NCBI GenBank assembly: GCA_936432065.2
Contig: OW386289.2
Location: 89,091,736-89,155,735 of the forward strand
Source of the DNA: Rutpela maculata
Lineage: Eukaryota; Arthropoda; Insecta; Coleoptera; Cerambycidae
Direction: 5' to 3'
Length of the DNA stretch: 64,000 nt
Numbering within the stretch: the stretch's first letter is position 1; each line of letters opens with the position of its first letter. The position numbers and the translations under genes were made by a program. Below are positions 23,140-35,035 of the stretch, piece by piece. The notes below the pieces were generated by a model, which was not told where the DNA came from, did not search any database, and was given only the letters and a program-made list of their open reading frames with translations.

Positions 23140-24985
23140 ATAATAAAACCGCCTGATTTTGGATGGGCATTCCATATACTTAACCGGCAGTCTCGCCGCT
23201 TAAGTATATGGAATTGGGCCCAGCGGCTTTTCGGGCTATTCATTCACATGAATGTTTTGCTTATGACTAGGAACGTTCAATAAAATATATAATAAACCTT
23301 TCTCCTCTATATTACCACAGTTATGGGGGTAACAACCCTCAACCTTGAAATTATTTTTTTTTCAAAACTGTTGAAGATAATTAAATGAAATTAATAGGAG
23401 TTGTTGATATAAAATAACTTTATATTTTACATTTTTTTACATTCCTATTACGTCTTTAGAAAAATATGTTTGGTACAAAAGTTATGCAATTACTTCCACA
23501 TCCAGTGGAAGTATAGTAACGACAAAAAAATTTTTTAAAATTTTTATTGTTCAAATAGGCTTAGAATGTCATGAAACGTCGAGATTTTAAGTTTGAGCGA
23601 AAAAAAATTTCTGTCTGTCTGTCAGTCTGCATCCTTTTTTGTGCGCACGTTTACTCTGGAACCGTTTGAGATATTGACTTAAAATTTGGTACGCATATGT
23701 ACTTTAACGAGATCAAGAACTAGATTATATTTTCATCTTGTTCCGTCGAAGGGTTGGGGTCTAAATTGGGGTAAATTTGGAGTAAATAGGTAAATCAAGC
23801 AGGTGAAAATTCATAAAACTGGTATTTAGTATATACAAGAGAAGCTAAGGTCTCAAAAAAAAATTTGGCATTAGCCACCCCCACCCCATTATTAAAGGGG
23901 ATGAATAAAATTATGATTTAGTGTGTGTACAAGAACCAGAAACCTCAAAATATTTTTTTGCTTTATCCACCCCCACTACCACCCCCTATCACCACCCCCA
24001 CTCCACTACCGATGTGGGGTATGGGTATTTGGGGTAGAGGATTTCAAATATTATATTATTAAAGTTCCATAAACAATCATTTACATACACAAAATTTTTC
24101 GTTGTGAGTGACTTGGATAAAAAATCTGGATGTGGAAGTAGTGATTCCTTCGGCAGCGGTTTTTTTTCGTAGAATCAGAATACGCGATCAAAAATGGAGA
24201 GTGCCATTAAAAATTCAAAAGTTAGCCCCCCCCCCCCCCTGCTCACCAGGGGTCGGAAGTGGAAAATTGTTCTGCCCAAAAAATACCCCCCTCTGAACGG
24301 AACAACTTTTATCTCAAACATTTTTCGCTAGTCTCCCTTCCTGAGGAGATATTACTGTGGATTAATTAAAATGGCCTAACCATATTGTCTAATAAAATCA
24401 TTATTTCTTTAGCAAAAAAAAAAAAATAATTGAGAGCCAAGCTAAAAGTAGTAGTATATTTCTTCGATTATTAGCTTCCAAATGAGTAGGAATTAAGTGG
24501 TCTAGGTCTTCGCACTTACTTTTTTTTATGTGTGCCTGTGTTCATTACCTAGATTTATATTTTTAAGCATCTTCCAAAACTCTGACCTTGAAGTAATTTT
24601 TACACACGATAATTATGTTAGTATTAAATACTATAGATTTATTTGGTAGGTTGTCACTCAAGGGGTTGATATAAAAACAGCACCCTCAAAAATTAAATTA
24701 TTTTTTTATATACTAAATAACAGGAATGTAAAAAAAATGCGGAATATAAAGCTATTTTATATCAATGTCTCCTGTTAATTTCAATTAATTATCTTCAATG
24801 GTTTTGAAAAAAATTAATTTTAAAATTGGTAATAGATAGAGGTCTATTATATATTTTATTGAGCATTCCTAGTCATAAGCAACATTCATGTGAATGAATA
24901 GCCCAATAAACCGCTGGGCCTAATTCCATTTACTTAACTGGCGAGACCCTTTAGTTAAATGTGGCTGTAAAAAATTAAATGTAAT
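23140..24985. mobile_element. Inverted-repeat element, ~1.85 kb, with nested repeat
   Basis: Arms at about 23140-23460 and 24695-24985 are inverted copies. The left shows ATTCACATGAATGTTTTGCT, GACTAGGAACGTTCAATAAA, then TTATATTTTACATTTTTTTA; the right shows the complements in reverse order. The outer ends read CCATATACTTAACCGGC and (complement) CCATTTACTTAACTGGC. Between the arms lies a CTTCCAC-family repeat copy (23490-24165). No coding sequence is visible. Confidence 0.75.
23490..24165. repeat. CTTCCAC-family repeat, copy 2
   Basis: Begins ACTTCCACATCCAGTGGAAG, a short palindrome shared with copy 3 at 26980. It shares TGTCATGAAACGTCGAGATT, GAACTAGATTATATTTT, TTGGCATTAGCCACC and a CACCCC-rich segment with the other copies. 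It ends near 24120-24165 with CTGGATGTGGAAGTAGTGAT, an inverted echo of its start. A poly-C run (24225-24238) follows. Confidence 0.75.
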
Positions 24986-25267
24986 AAAACGTTGCAAATG
25001 CGCAATGAATAATTTAAAATGTACAGGAATGTGTCAGTGCGAGTCCGATGAAGATCTTTGTTAAAATGTACAGACAATAGATAATAATTTAAACGATGAT
25101 GATTCTTGTGAAGAAGAAAAAATGTCCCTTAATTTTGTCTTTTCGTGTTATTTACATTATTATTTTTCAATTGCTCCATAAATAAAAGAACATAAAAGTG
25201 AAGTACTTTATGTTTCGTTGTGCTCACTAGAAACACCTATATATTGAGTTGTATTGAACAGCCTCGT
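24986..25267. other. Non-coding stretch
   Basis: AT-rich; no gene or repeat recognised. Confidence 0.5.
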
Positions 25268-26075
25268 ATGTGTGTCGTTTTTGATGAAATACGTCATTTC
25301 GTGAAAAGCCTAGCCAGTACATGAACTGCCGGCATATCATGTAAATTCTTAAGGTTGCACAATCTGCCTAGGCATTTCGTGAAATCCCGTAATCTTCTCG
25401 GCATATGATGTTTAAGTTGTTCTACCCGATTTGCCGCAAATTAGATGTTGATTGTTCATGAAGTGACTGATTGTGTTGTATTGCGTGTTTGACGTTAGGT
25501 TAGTTGCCGTTTTGATCGATGTATTTGCCCGGAAGTCATGTTGAATTGTTCGTTTTGTTTATTATGGAAATTACGAATGAAAAAAACTTGTTCAATGATC
25601 ATTACAAAGAGAGACACAGATGGAGACTTAATTTTGAGGTTAGATTCAGATTTATTTGGTACTTTTCGGGTTTTAGATTGCTAACGAAATTACGAATTAT
25701 GAATATAACATCTTAACCTAACCTAACATCAAAATTAATTAAATACTTTTCGCACCTCGTTCAATTTTCTGATGGTATACGGTCATTTATTCGGCTTTGC
25801 TTTATAGTAATCTTTGTTATGATTATTGAACAAATCTTTTTCACTCTTACTTTACAATAATAAACAAAACAAATAGGCAGCAAGTAATAGAACATAATCT
25901 ACCGGCCTAATTTGCGGCAGATCGTGTAGAACGTCAAGTGCCGAGAGGACCACTGCGGTTCACGAAATGCCTAGGCAGATTGTGCAACATCAAGAATTTG
26001 CATGATATGCCGGCAGTTCATGCACTGCCTAGGCTTTTCACGAAATGACGTATTTCATCAAACGACTACGACATA
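25268..26075. repeat. Foldback with repeated inner motifs, ~810 bp
   Basis: Arms of about 170 bp (25275-25444 and 25907-26072) are inverted copies with outer ends TGATGAAATACGTCATTTCG. Each arm repeats variants of ATTTCGTGAA, GCCTAGGC and GGCATATCATG two or three times. The loop of about 460 bp contains a shorter possible pair, TTAGGTTAG (25496) and CTAACCTAAC (25716). No coding capacity was recognised. Confidence 0.85.
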
Positions 26076-26974
26076 TACATAAATAAGTTATCCACCCTTG
26101 TTTATTATTTAAATAAATTGCAAATACCGATATGATAAACCCATAATGAGGCTAAATGTGTCAGTAATAATTATTATTTTAGACGTGTTTTTCTAAAACT
26201 GTTAGTTTCAGAATTATTTACAAAAAAAAGTCTTTTTTCTAGTTAAAAATAAGAAAATCAATTTAAACATCATTCCAAGTCAACGACCCTCGTATTTTGA
26301 ACATAAGCCTTACTACTATTAGGTAGTAATAATTTGAAAAGGTTTATCAACATTATCAACAAAATTAATTGATGTAGCCAGCAGATCGCGTTCATATATG
26401 AAAGTGTTAAATTTATGGATGCAGAATATTTGTAAATCATTTTAGTTTTTAAAAAAATCTCGCAAACCCTTCAAATTTCTAAATAATCACTTTCAACCGA
26501 ATATCTACAGGGTGTCCCAGAAGTGGACGATCAAACGAAGTGAGGTGATAGAGAAGGTCGTCAAAATAACTGATGCTAGCTATCTAATTGTTGATAATTC
26601 AAAAGTTATGTAAGTTTTTTATTTTCCCTAGTACTACGGGAAAACTTTCAGCACAAAAAAACAAAGTGGATAAAATTTTCTACAATTTTGTTCATATATA
26701 ATATTTGGATAGGAGTTACGATTTTCCAGATAAATGATTTAGCTCTTAAATTTTTTTTTTATCTATTTATTTAACGTCGGCCTATTTCCACTACCAGGGC
26801 CTATCACCGACGCACAGTGGGAAAAATATGCCCTTTTTTGGACAAAAATCTGCCGACAGTACAGATTTCAATCAAATTAAATAAAAAAAATGGCAAATAC
26901 TCTTAAGACATTGTACTTTAGAGCAGTGCTGTGGCAAAGTGGCTTTGGATTAACCTAACCTAAAAATCGCAGAT
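26076..26974. other. Non-coding stretch with an ACAGGGTGTCCCAG motif
   Basis: ACAGGGTGTCCCAGAAGTGG at 26508 resembles ends of common insect DNA elements, but I could not find a matching opposite end. A segment at 26775-26815 (AACGTCGGCCTATTTCCACT) is also repeat-like. No gene recognised. Confidence 0.4.
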
Positions 26975-27420
26975 ATTACTTCCACATCCAGTGGAAGTAT
27001 AGAAACGACAAAAAAATTTAAAAAAACGTTATTGTTCAAATAGGTTTAGAATGTCATGAAACGTCGAGATTTTAGGTTTGAGCAAAAAAAATGTCTGTCG
27101 GTCTGTCTGTAACTTTTTTGTGCGCACGATTACTCTGGAACCGTTTAAGATATCGAATATTGAAATTTGGTACACATATGTATTTTAACGAGATCTGGAA
27201 CTAAGTTATATTTTAATCTTGTTCCGTTGAATGGTTGTGGGGTAAATTGGGGTAAATGGGGGTAAATAGGTAAATCAAGCAGGTAAGAATCCATAAAATT
27301 GGTATTTAGTATATACAAGAGAAGCTAATGTTTAAAAAAAAATTTTGGCATTAGCCACCACCCAATACTATCCCCACCCCATTATAAAAGGGGGTGAGAA
27401 AAATTATTTCATTGTAGATG
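26975..27420. repeat. CTTCCAC-family repeat, copy 3
   Basis: Starts ACTTCCACATCCAGTGGAAG and shares the CGTCGAGATTTTAGGTTTGA, GTGCGCACGATTACTCTGGA and AAGAGAAGCTAATG segments with copy 2. It runs straight into the palindrome at 27399-28237, which is built from the 3' half of the same family. Confidence 0.8.
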
Positions 27421-28237
27421 ACCATTCGAAAGCTTATTTTAAAGAGGAAGATTAAATTATGTATTTATTAGAAATAAATGGAATTTTTTTTTGAAATTTG
27501 CCAAAAATGTCATTTTTTAAATAACCTAAAATATTTCAAAATCCTGACATCATGAGCCAATTCTGAGGCCAGATTCTGATTCAGCGCGAAAAATTACTTC
27601 GGAAATTGGATAATGTTAGAGTTAAAACTGAATGAAGTAAAAAAAAATTGGGGCGTTTGGTTCTTGTAAACATACTAAATAACATTTTTTTTCACCCCCT
27701 TTTATAATGGAGTGGGGGCAGTAATGGAGGTGACTAATGCCAAAAATTTGAGACATTAGCTTCTCTTATATGTACTAAATACCAATTATATCCGTGTACC
27801 AAATTTCAAGTCGATATCTTATACGGTTCCAGAGTATTTAGTTTATATAAGAGAAGCTAATGTCTCAAAAAAATTTTTGGCATTAGCCACCTCCATTACT
27901 ACCCACACCCCATTATAAAAGGGGGTGAAAAAAAATGTAATTTAGTATGTGTACAAGAACCAAAGGCCTCAATTTTTTTTTTACTTCATTCAGTTTTAAC
28001 CCTAATATTATCCAATTTCCGAAGTAATTTTTCGCGCTGAATCCGAATCTGGCCTCAGAATTGGCCCATCATGTCAGGATTTTGAAATATTTTAGGTTAC
28101 TTAAAAAATGACTTTTTTGGCAAATTTTGAGGTTATGTACCTATAGGATTCAAAAAAATTTTCAATTTATTTCTAATAAATACATCATTTAATCTTCATC
28201 TTTAAAATAAGCTTTCGAATAGTCATCTACAATGAAA
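27399..28237. repeat. Palindrome made of two head-to-head repeat copies
   Basis: Arms of about 400 bp read outward from a centre near 27840. Both contain AAGAGAAGCTAATGTCTCAA, GGGGTGAAAAAAAATGT, TTTCCGAAGTAATTTTTCGC and ATGTCAGGATTTTGAAATAT, ending at AAGCTTTCGAA and CATCTACAATG. With copy 3 immediately upstream the order is forward, inverted, forward. Arm identity is high by eye. Confidence 0.85.
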
Positions 28238-28239
28238 AT

Positions 28240-30145
28240 TGGGTGGTGAATGCAGACTCCCATTCATTTTGGGTGGAACAAGGAGGCGCTACGTTCGCCC
28301 AATTTTGAAAAAAAGTCAGGTAGTTCTCGACTTTCTGAACAAAAGTTCTCTTGGACCCAACTCGATCCTATGTCTAGTTCCCGAGATACAGCTCAAGAAA
28401 TGTACAAAAATGATCTCTTGTACAATTAAAAAAATTTCGAATTTATGATCTTTTTTTCATACATTTTATATTGTGATACGTTCTAATAGCCCTTTATAAT
28501 ATTTTGTACTAAAAAATTTGTTGTTTTAATAAAAATAACGTAGAAAAAAATTAAAATTTGAAAAATATTGGCCGGGAAATCTATATAAAAATAACAAGGG
28601 AAAAAAATATTCGGTCAAATTGGCTAAGACATTTTTTACATAGAGTATGTGTCTTCCTGATCAAAAAACTTTAATTGAAAAACTGTCCGAAATTGCTCGT
28701 TTGGCCTCTGATACCTCATCAATAAATTAAAAGTTCGATAAGATACAGAATTTTACAAGAATTTATAGTTGTATCTCAGAAACGAGACATAGGACCGAAT
28801 TGGGCCCATGAGAACTTTTGTTCAGAAAGTCGAGAACTACAACATACTGAATTTTCAGACAAATCGACCGAAACCCACTTTCTATTTGTTCTGTGCGGAG
28901 TCCATTACGACTGGCAATCAGAAACTTGCTAAGTATGAACCTCCTAAGTGCGAAAATACGATAATTGAAGACGTATCGGAGCTTGCTACCCGCATATACT
29001 GATTATCCGTTTACGTCGATGAATAGCATAAATTTACGACTGGCAATGAGAAACTTAGTAAGCACGAACCTCTTGAGTGCGAAAATATGTACGCCATGGT
29101 TGAGGAGTGGTGCGAAAGTCTTGCTTTTCACGATAATTGATGGCGTATCGGAGCCTCCCGCTGCATGTACTGGTTAGGCGTGTAATTCGATGAATACCAT
29201 AAATTTACCACTGGTAATCAGAAACTTAGTAAGTGTAATCCTCCTGAGTGCGAAAATATATTCGCCATCTTTGAAAAGTGGGGGAGGTCTTACCTTTCAC
29301 GATAATTGATGGCGTATAGTAGTTTTCTACCGCATATACTAGTTACCCATGTAATTCGATGAATATCATAAATTTACGACTGGCAATCAGAAACTTAGTA
29401 AGTGTAATCCTCCCGAGTGCGAAAATATATTCGCCATCTTTGAAAAGTGGGAGAGGTCTTACCTTTCACGATAACTGATGGCGTATAGTAGTTTTCTACC
29501 GCATATACTAGTTACCCATGTAATTCGATGAATATCATAAATTTACGACTGGCAATCAGAAACTTTGTATGCATGAACCCCATGAGTGCGAAGACACATT
29601 CGCCATCTTTGAAAAGTGATGCGAAGGTCTTGCCTTTCACAATAATTGATAGCGTATTGGAGCTTGCTAACACATATACTGATTACTCGTGTAATTTGAT
29701 GAATATCGTACGACTGGCAATCAGAACTACACCGGTAACCAGTATATGCGGTAGAAAGCTCCTAAACGCCATCAATTATCGTGAAAGGCAAAACCTTCGC
29801 CCCACTTTTTAAAGATGGCGAATATATTTTCGCACTCAGGAGGATCATACTTACCAAATTTCAGATCGTCAGTCGTTTTATGATATTCATCGAATTACAC
29901 AGGTAAACAGTATATGCCTTAGGGAAATCTGGTACGCTATCAATTATCGTGAGTGGCAAGGCTGTCGTACCACTTTTCAGAGAAGGCGAATATATTTCCA
30001 CACTCAATAGGTTCATACTTACCAAGTTCCTAATTGCCATTCATAAACTTATCATTTTCTTTTACCTGAATTTTTTTTTAAATTTGGCGAACGTAGCCTC
30101 CTTGTACCACCCAAAATTAATGGGAGTCTGGATTCATGATTTTTG
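28240..30145. mobile_element. TIR element packed with a minisatellite, ~1.9 kb
   Basis: The ends are inverted repeats: CAGACTCCCATTCATTTTGG, GTGGAACAAGGAGGC and TACGTTCGCC at 28253-28297 against GGCGAACGTAGCCTCCTTGT and CCACCCAAAATTAATGGGAG at 30087-30130. The left subterminal part (28320-28720) is shared with 49585-49950, immediately upstream of a DDE_Tnp_4/SWIM-type transposase fossil, which suggests that this is a non-autonomous member of that family. A further inverted piece (28770-28855) repeats 28320-28395. The interior (28895-30050) is a minisatellite listed separately. No transposase frame is present. Confidence 0.75.
28895..30050. repeat. Minisatellite, ~170-bp units, inverting near 29735
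   Basis: The string CGACTGGCAATCAGAAACTT and variants recur at about 28908, 29036, 29208, 29377, 29546 and 29710, a period of about 165-172 bp after a shorter first step. Units contain AGTGCGAAAATATATTCGCC and CACGATAATTGATGGCGTAT. After about 29735 the same units appear on the opposite strand (ATCAATTATCGTGAAAGGCA, GATGGCGAATATATTTTCGC). Short frames through the units are repeat by-products, not genes. Confidence 0.9.
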
Positions 30146-33100
30146 GGGATACATTAAGAAATCCCTCCAACTCCCATGCGTAAACCTATGACTTATTTGT
30201 GGCTGTTTTCTTTACTTTTACAAGTCATATTTCTTGCACACTTGGGGGCCTGCCCTACGCCCCTGTACCAAAAAAAGGCGCTGGCATGAACATTTCTGTG
30301 CCCTACTACCCTGAGTTACAACAATTTACACATTTTGGGCGTAACCTCAGAGGTGGGCGAGCTCCTAGTCTATTAGAATTTAAGTAATGAATATGATAAG
30401 GGTATTTTTCTATATATAGATTATTCTGCGTTAAGACTTCGAATATAGTCGAGTAAATTCTTGGCGTGTGTATGAGTTGGTAACACAACGTACGAATGTT
30501 TTTTATAAGTGGACCTAACAAAATGGTTAAAAATTGGCAATTAATAAATGATTCCTCAAATCATAATAATGCTCTCTGCCAATGCTAATGGTGTTTACTA
30601 ATATTCTTTTGTAATTATTGTTGTTGCTACAGCCGTTTTCACGCTTAATTACACTTTTTATACCATAAATGATTCTTTAATTATAATTCTTTGTGTTCAT
30701 CAATAATTAGTTACAACTTATAAGCCATATTATCTATTATGTAAGTTTTGCAAGGCACCCAAATAAATCGACCTATTATTAAAATAGTGTTATTGCCTAT
30801 CACTAATTGACCAGAAATTTTAATTCTTGTGTATTCTTAATGAAATTATGCAAGAAACGGTTTTCTAATGATTATTTAAAGTAAAAGGTGTATTAATTGC
30901 AGCCATTACTTATAGCGTTAATTGGTATGATCAAACGATGTTGATGTATTATATTAGTAAAAGAAAAATGATAATTAAAGCAGGATTAAGGCTGCTGCGC
31001 TTCTAACATGCAGTAGTGCTTATTTATTTGTGTAATAAGTTAATTGTTGATTTTTTATCTTTGTTTAATGGATTGGCTCGTTAAGTGTTTATAATATATT
31101 CACATTCTTGCATATTTATTTATATTTTTAATGCATCCCCTGCAGATTATTCTATATAATGTTATAAATATACATGCAACATTGAATTTCAAACCTGTTA
31201 TAACATGACGTTTTCTCCTAAGAATTATTAAAAAGTTTTAAATGTATACGCCAATGTACGCAATATTCTTTTGTTTAGCTAGTTTCTGACTAATTTACCT
31301 ACAAATGTCCCAAGTAAACAGTTTTATATAAGTTATTCTAAAAGCTTATTTCTAAGACTATTCGAATGTAAATAGTCTGAAAGGACTCTATAAAACTGAT
31401 TTAAAACCCTTTCAAGTTTTAATGAATAATCTAAACCGTTCGAAAATGAACATTTGGCAAATGCTGAGAACGATTCAGCTTATAGATGGACTACTTATAA
31501 ATGAAGTATTGGGACTCCTCGTAGTGGGTTACAATTTTCAACGAGGCTAAATTTGCTGAAAAGTATGTGCGTTCTCTAAAAACACAAATTAAAAAAAATA
31601 TATATAATTCTTTTTTTTTTTTTTTCGCTAAAAATAAATAACTCGGTAGCATCCGCCCATATTGGGTGCGTTTAGAGAATTCAACGGTTGGCAACAGTTG
31701 CGAGCAGCGGTTCCCTAAACGACAACTCTAAAAATGTACCAATTGTCAACTGTTGGGTGTTTTAGTCAGCGACAAATTCACGCTGAATGTAGTCAGCGGT
31801 GATACTTAATCTCACTTTCTTTCATCAAGAAGATTAATTTCGTCTTCCAAAAAGTATTTCAAAATAAATGAATCAATCAAAATCGCCTAGACCAAACACA
31901 AATTTATTTAACCGTTTTAACATTAGGATATTTACTAGATAGCATAAAGATTTTTTTTTGACATAACCTCAACTGTAGTAAATTGTTTTAAAAAAATATT
32001 TTTATCAGATGCAAATTACATTTTTTCTTTAATCTGGAATATAACCAATAGGGCTAACCATTTTACATTGATTGACTGCTAGTAATAATAGCGTCTGTAT
32101 GCATAAATCTTATAGTTGTGAATAATTCTCCTTAAAACATGTTTTGTCTTGAAATGTCTATTAAATTACCAATTGCTGACTCAGTGGTGCAGTTTTCACG
32201 GTGTTAAGCTTGCCTCTGAAGCAGGGTTTTTGGGATTTTCACTTATAATATCCCTATAGCTTAAATTATTTCCGGAAATTTTTTCGAGGTTATGAATATT
32301 TTGAATATTTTGAAAATTGTCTCGAGCCGCAGGCTATTTTCTAATGTTACAACAGTTTGGGTGAACCGGAATACCTATATTCGTATAATAAATAAATAAT
32401 ATCTTTTTCACCCATTTTAGTTTCAAAAAATTACCGAAAATTGTTTAAGACAACTCTGTGTGTTATGAAATAAGTTTTGTTCACTAAAATAGGTGGAACA
32501 CTTGTTTCAAAATATTATATTTATGTAGTCAAGCATAGATATTTAATTGATATAGATTCTTCACCGATGTATTCACCATTGAAACGCGAGGAGTTTTTAA
32601 AGGATTTTCAAACACATTTGAAATATTCAGCATCATAATTAAACATTCACCCAAACTGTTGTCAATAATTTTTTTATAATTATCTCGTTTAATATGACAA
32701 ATAAAATTCCATTTTTATGTAAAAGCAAATGTCAAATATCATCATATTATGTCAATAATTTGACAGAAAAATTTCCACTTATTAATTTCGCCCAGGGTAC
32801 CCTGGAGGATAAAAATTTACGGAAATTTTTTGGGTTGCTATGGTAACGAAACCAAGAACAAACTTCTGATTGGCTAAAAAAATGAGGTATGAAATTTTCC
32901 CTACAATTTTTCGTCCAATACTAAAACATTTTAATTCCGCTATCAATCAAAATACGAGTTCAAGCCCTGGGGCTACGTCAAGGTCGTCAAGGCATCTACC
33001 AACCCAGGGTAAGTTATAACCTGGATTTAGAAAATACCTTCCGTATGCTACTTAGCTTTAAGTTACTTAAGAGCTTAAAACATTTTGGAAAACAATAAAC

Positions 33101-33737
33101 TTTCACTGAAAAATTTCATCAATGCTAAGATGCTAACCGTAATTTGCAAATGCTATCTGGGGTGAGGTTAAGTGTACGAGCAAAGGGAACTTGTAGTTCA
33201 AAAATATTTTTTAGTTTTGGTTTTACCGACAGATTTTATAAAAGTTATAACGGTTGCCACGTCTGATTTGTATTTATTTTTATTTTTGAAAGAAGCAAGT
33301 GATACGGATGAGTAGAGGGGGGGGGGGATCCCTCACGTCTATACAATTTTTTTGCCATTTTCGGATTCAGCGAATTTTACTAAAGATAGGTGTGTTGGAT
33401 GGCCAGTTTGGATTTTTTGAATTTTTGGAGGAATTGGGGTAATCCATACGTCAGAAATTTTTTTTATCATTTTCGGATTCAGCGGAAAATTTTACAAAAG
33501 ATAGGTAGGGTTACGTCTCTAAAACAACAAATTTTTTTTGTCGGCCTGTGTAATTAACGGTTTATTTACCTGCTTTAATTAAAGAAGTGGTGGTAGGGAA
33601 AAGGGGGGGATTTTTCGTTTAATCTGGGAATAACCTATTTTTGCTCAAGAAGTTCAAAAAACTTACTTTCAAGAATTTTTCTCAAAAACTGTAGGGGGCT
33701 GAAAAGAGACCTTAGGGAGCCACCTCCTTTGAAATAC
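30146..33737. other. 3.6 kb without recognised genes or elements
   Basis: AT-rich, largely single-copy in appearance from 30400 to 33230, and possibly host intron. A poly-T run lies at 31612-31626. At 33355-33500 two related segments contain CATTTTCGGATTCAGCG followed by AAAGATAGGT about 120 bp apart, a small tandem duplication that shares GATTCAGCG with the 2-kb-region repeat. A poly-G run lies at 33317-33328. Confidence 0.5.
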
Positions 33738-34405
33738 AAAGGACCCCGCATCTTATGTGAAAATTGATTTCAGACAAATGTCATAAAACTGGAGTATGTT
33801 ATACTTCAAACCACGTTGATTAAAAGGGCCCAATGGGCCCAACCTCTAAATTCAAGAGTTTCGAAGATTTTTAAGTATAAAGTTTGAAAAATGCAGCTGG
33901 CAAGGGCAGTATCCTCCTAGTCGATGTTATTCTTGTGATAGCCTAGTATGGGTTTAAATATATTTCTAATATTAAATATATTTCTAATGAAGAAACAATT
34001 CAAATTCTAATTCGTTTTAGAGAGAATATAAATCTTCCCCCGTCTGAATACAATAATTCTCGAATATGCTTAAACTGTAACCGCCGTCTTCCTGACGGTG
34101 AAATTGTTGCCTTGCAATACGATGAAGACTGTCTGTATCTAAATGTTTTAAAACAAACTTCTAACAGTACATGCACGATATGTAATGCTGCTGAAAATCA
34201 TCATCATATATAAACATTTTATACTTGGTGGAAACATGCTGTCCCTGCCAGCTGCATTTTTCAAACTCTATACTTAAATATCTTGGAAACTCTTAACTCT
34301 AGAGGGTTGGGACTTTTAATCAGCATGGTTTGAAGTACAACATACTCCACTTTTATGAAATTTGAGCGAAACCAATTTTACATAAGGTCAGATGCGGGGT
34401 CCTTT
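33738..34405. mobile_element. Foldback element enclosing a transposon gene fragment
   Basis: Inverted arms of about 175-185 bp (33738-33913 and 34229-34405) start AAAGGACCCCGCATCT and include GGAGTATGTTNTACTTCAAA and TTTGAAAAATGCAGCTGGCA. Between them lies a single open segment (33980-34215) that resembles the N-terminus of the DDE_Tnp_4/SWIM protein broken up at 50193-54360. This looks like an internally deleted derivative: both ends plus the first part of the gene. Confidence 0.8.
33980..34215 (+). pseudogene. N-terminal Cys-rich fragment of DDE_Tnp_4/SWIM protein
   Basis: An open frame of about 78 codons reads SNEETIQILIRFRENINLPP, then RICLNCNRRLPDGEIVAL and CLYLNVLKQTSNSTCTICNA, ending at a TAA. 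Two CxxC pairs (CLNC, CTIC) suggest a small zinc-binding domain. The 50193-50510 protein has the matching DPLCLRLILIQSSSNACLIC. I know this pattern from the N-terminus of large uncharacterised insect proteins with a DDE_Tnp_4 domain and a SWIM finger. The rest of the protein is absent and no start codon in a good context is obvious. Confidence 0.65.
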
Positions 34406-34564
34406 AAAATTACAGTGTCTGATTTCTCCTGCCACAACATCTGGCCGTTGCGAGGTTTCGCGCGGCTCACCGTAATTATAACCCCGTAATGAAAATTTTA
34501 TATATTGTAAACTGAATGAAATGACTTGTAAATATTTATCTTGAAGTAGTTGTCAATATACATA

Positions 34565-34865
34565 TTTTTTAATGGTAATGGTAATGGTAATGTTGCAATC
34601 ACGGGGCCCTGGGTTCGAATCCTGGCTAGAGTGGATGGATATGTTTTTCACGTGTTGCCAAGATGGTAGCAGTGGGCTAGATCGCGATTGTGTGAAAGAC
34701 AACACGGCTAGTCGCTGTCTTCTCCTGAATTCGAGTCTCAGCTGTGGCCGGTGGCAGTGAAATGGGTGTTGTCTATGCGTCTATGTATGCGTATTGTCAT
34801 TGAGTGGTAGAATAGTTATAGTGAAACTCCGCCAGGACGTTAATATAAATAAGACGTTAAAAGAA
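34565..34865 (+). mobile_element. tRNA-derived SINE
   Basis: Contains a perfect Pol III B box (GGTTCGAATCC in GGGTTCGAATCCTGGC at 34612) after a GGTAAT microsatellite-like start. The body includes ATGGTAGCAGTGGGCTAGAT and TGTCTTCTCCTGAATTCGAG, and the tail ends CCGCCAGGACGTTAATATAA. The A box is not clear. The tail is shared with the 5S-headed SINE at 6775-10035, which points to mobilisation by the same non-LTR partner. Confidence 0.7.
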
Positions 34866-35035
34866 AGTACGCCGATTTATTCTATATATATTTTTAAGTC
34901 TCATTAGTCTTAATTTGTTTCTTAAAATTTGTAGTCTATTTTAAAACCTATTCTAAACCTTAAGACCTATAGGTTTTATGGCGCCTGTACAACAAATCCA
35001 GAAATATATCGCAGTATCGCTTGCCATTTTTATAA

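Noticed and set aside
25712..25724. Telomere-like TTAGG repeats
   Set aside because: Only two to three units within a foldback loop.
26508..26530. ACAGGGTGTCCCAG as a transposon end
   Set aside because: No matching opposite end or target duplication found, so not listed as an element.
29528..29812. Reading frame of 94 codons
   Set aside because: It runs through minisatellite units and repeats with them; no motif.
28895..30050. CRISPR-like appearance: regularly spaced repeats
   Set aside because: Units are ~170 bp and tandem without unique spacers, invert midway, and lie in eukaryotic DNA; it is a minisatellite.
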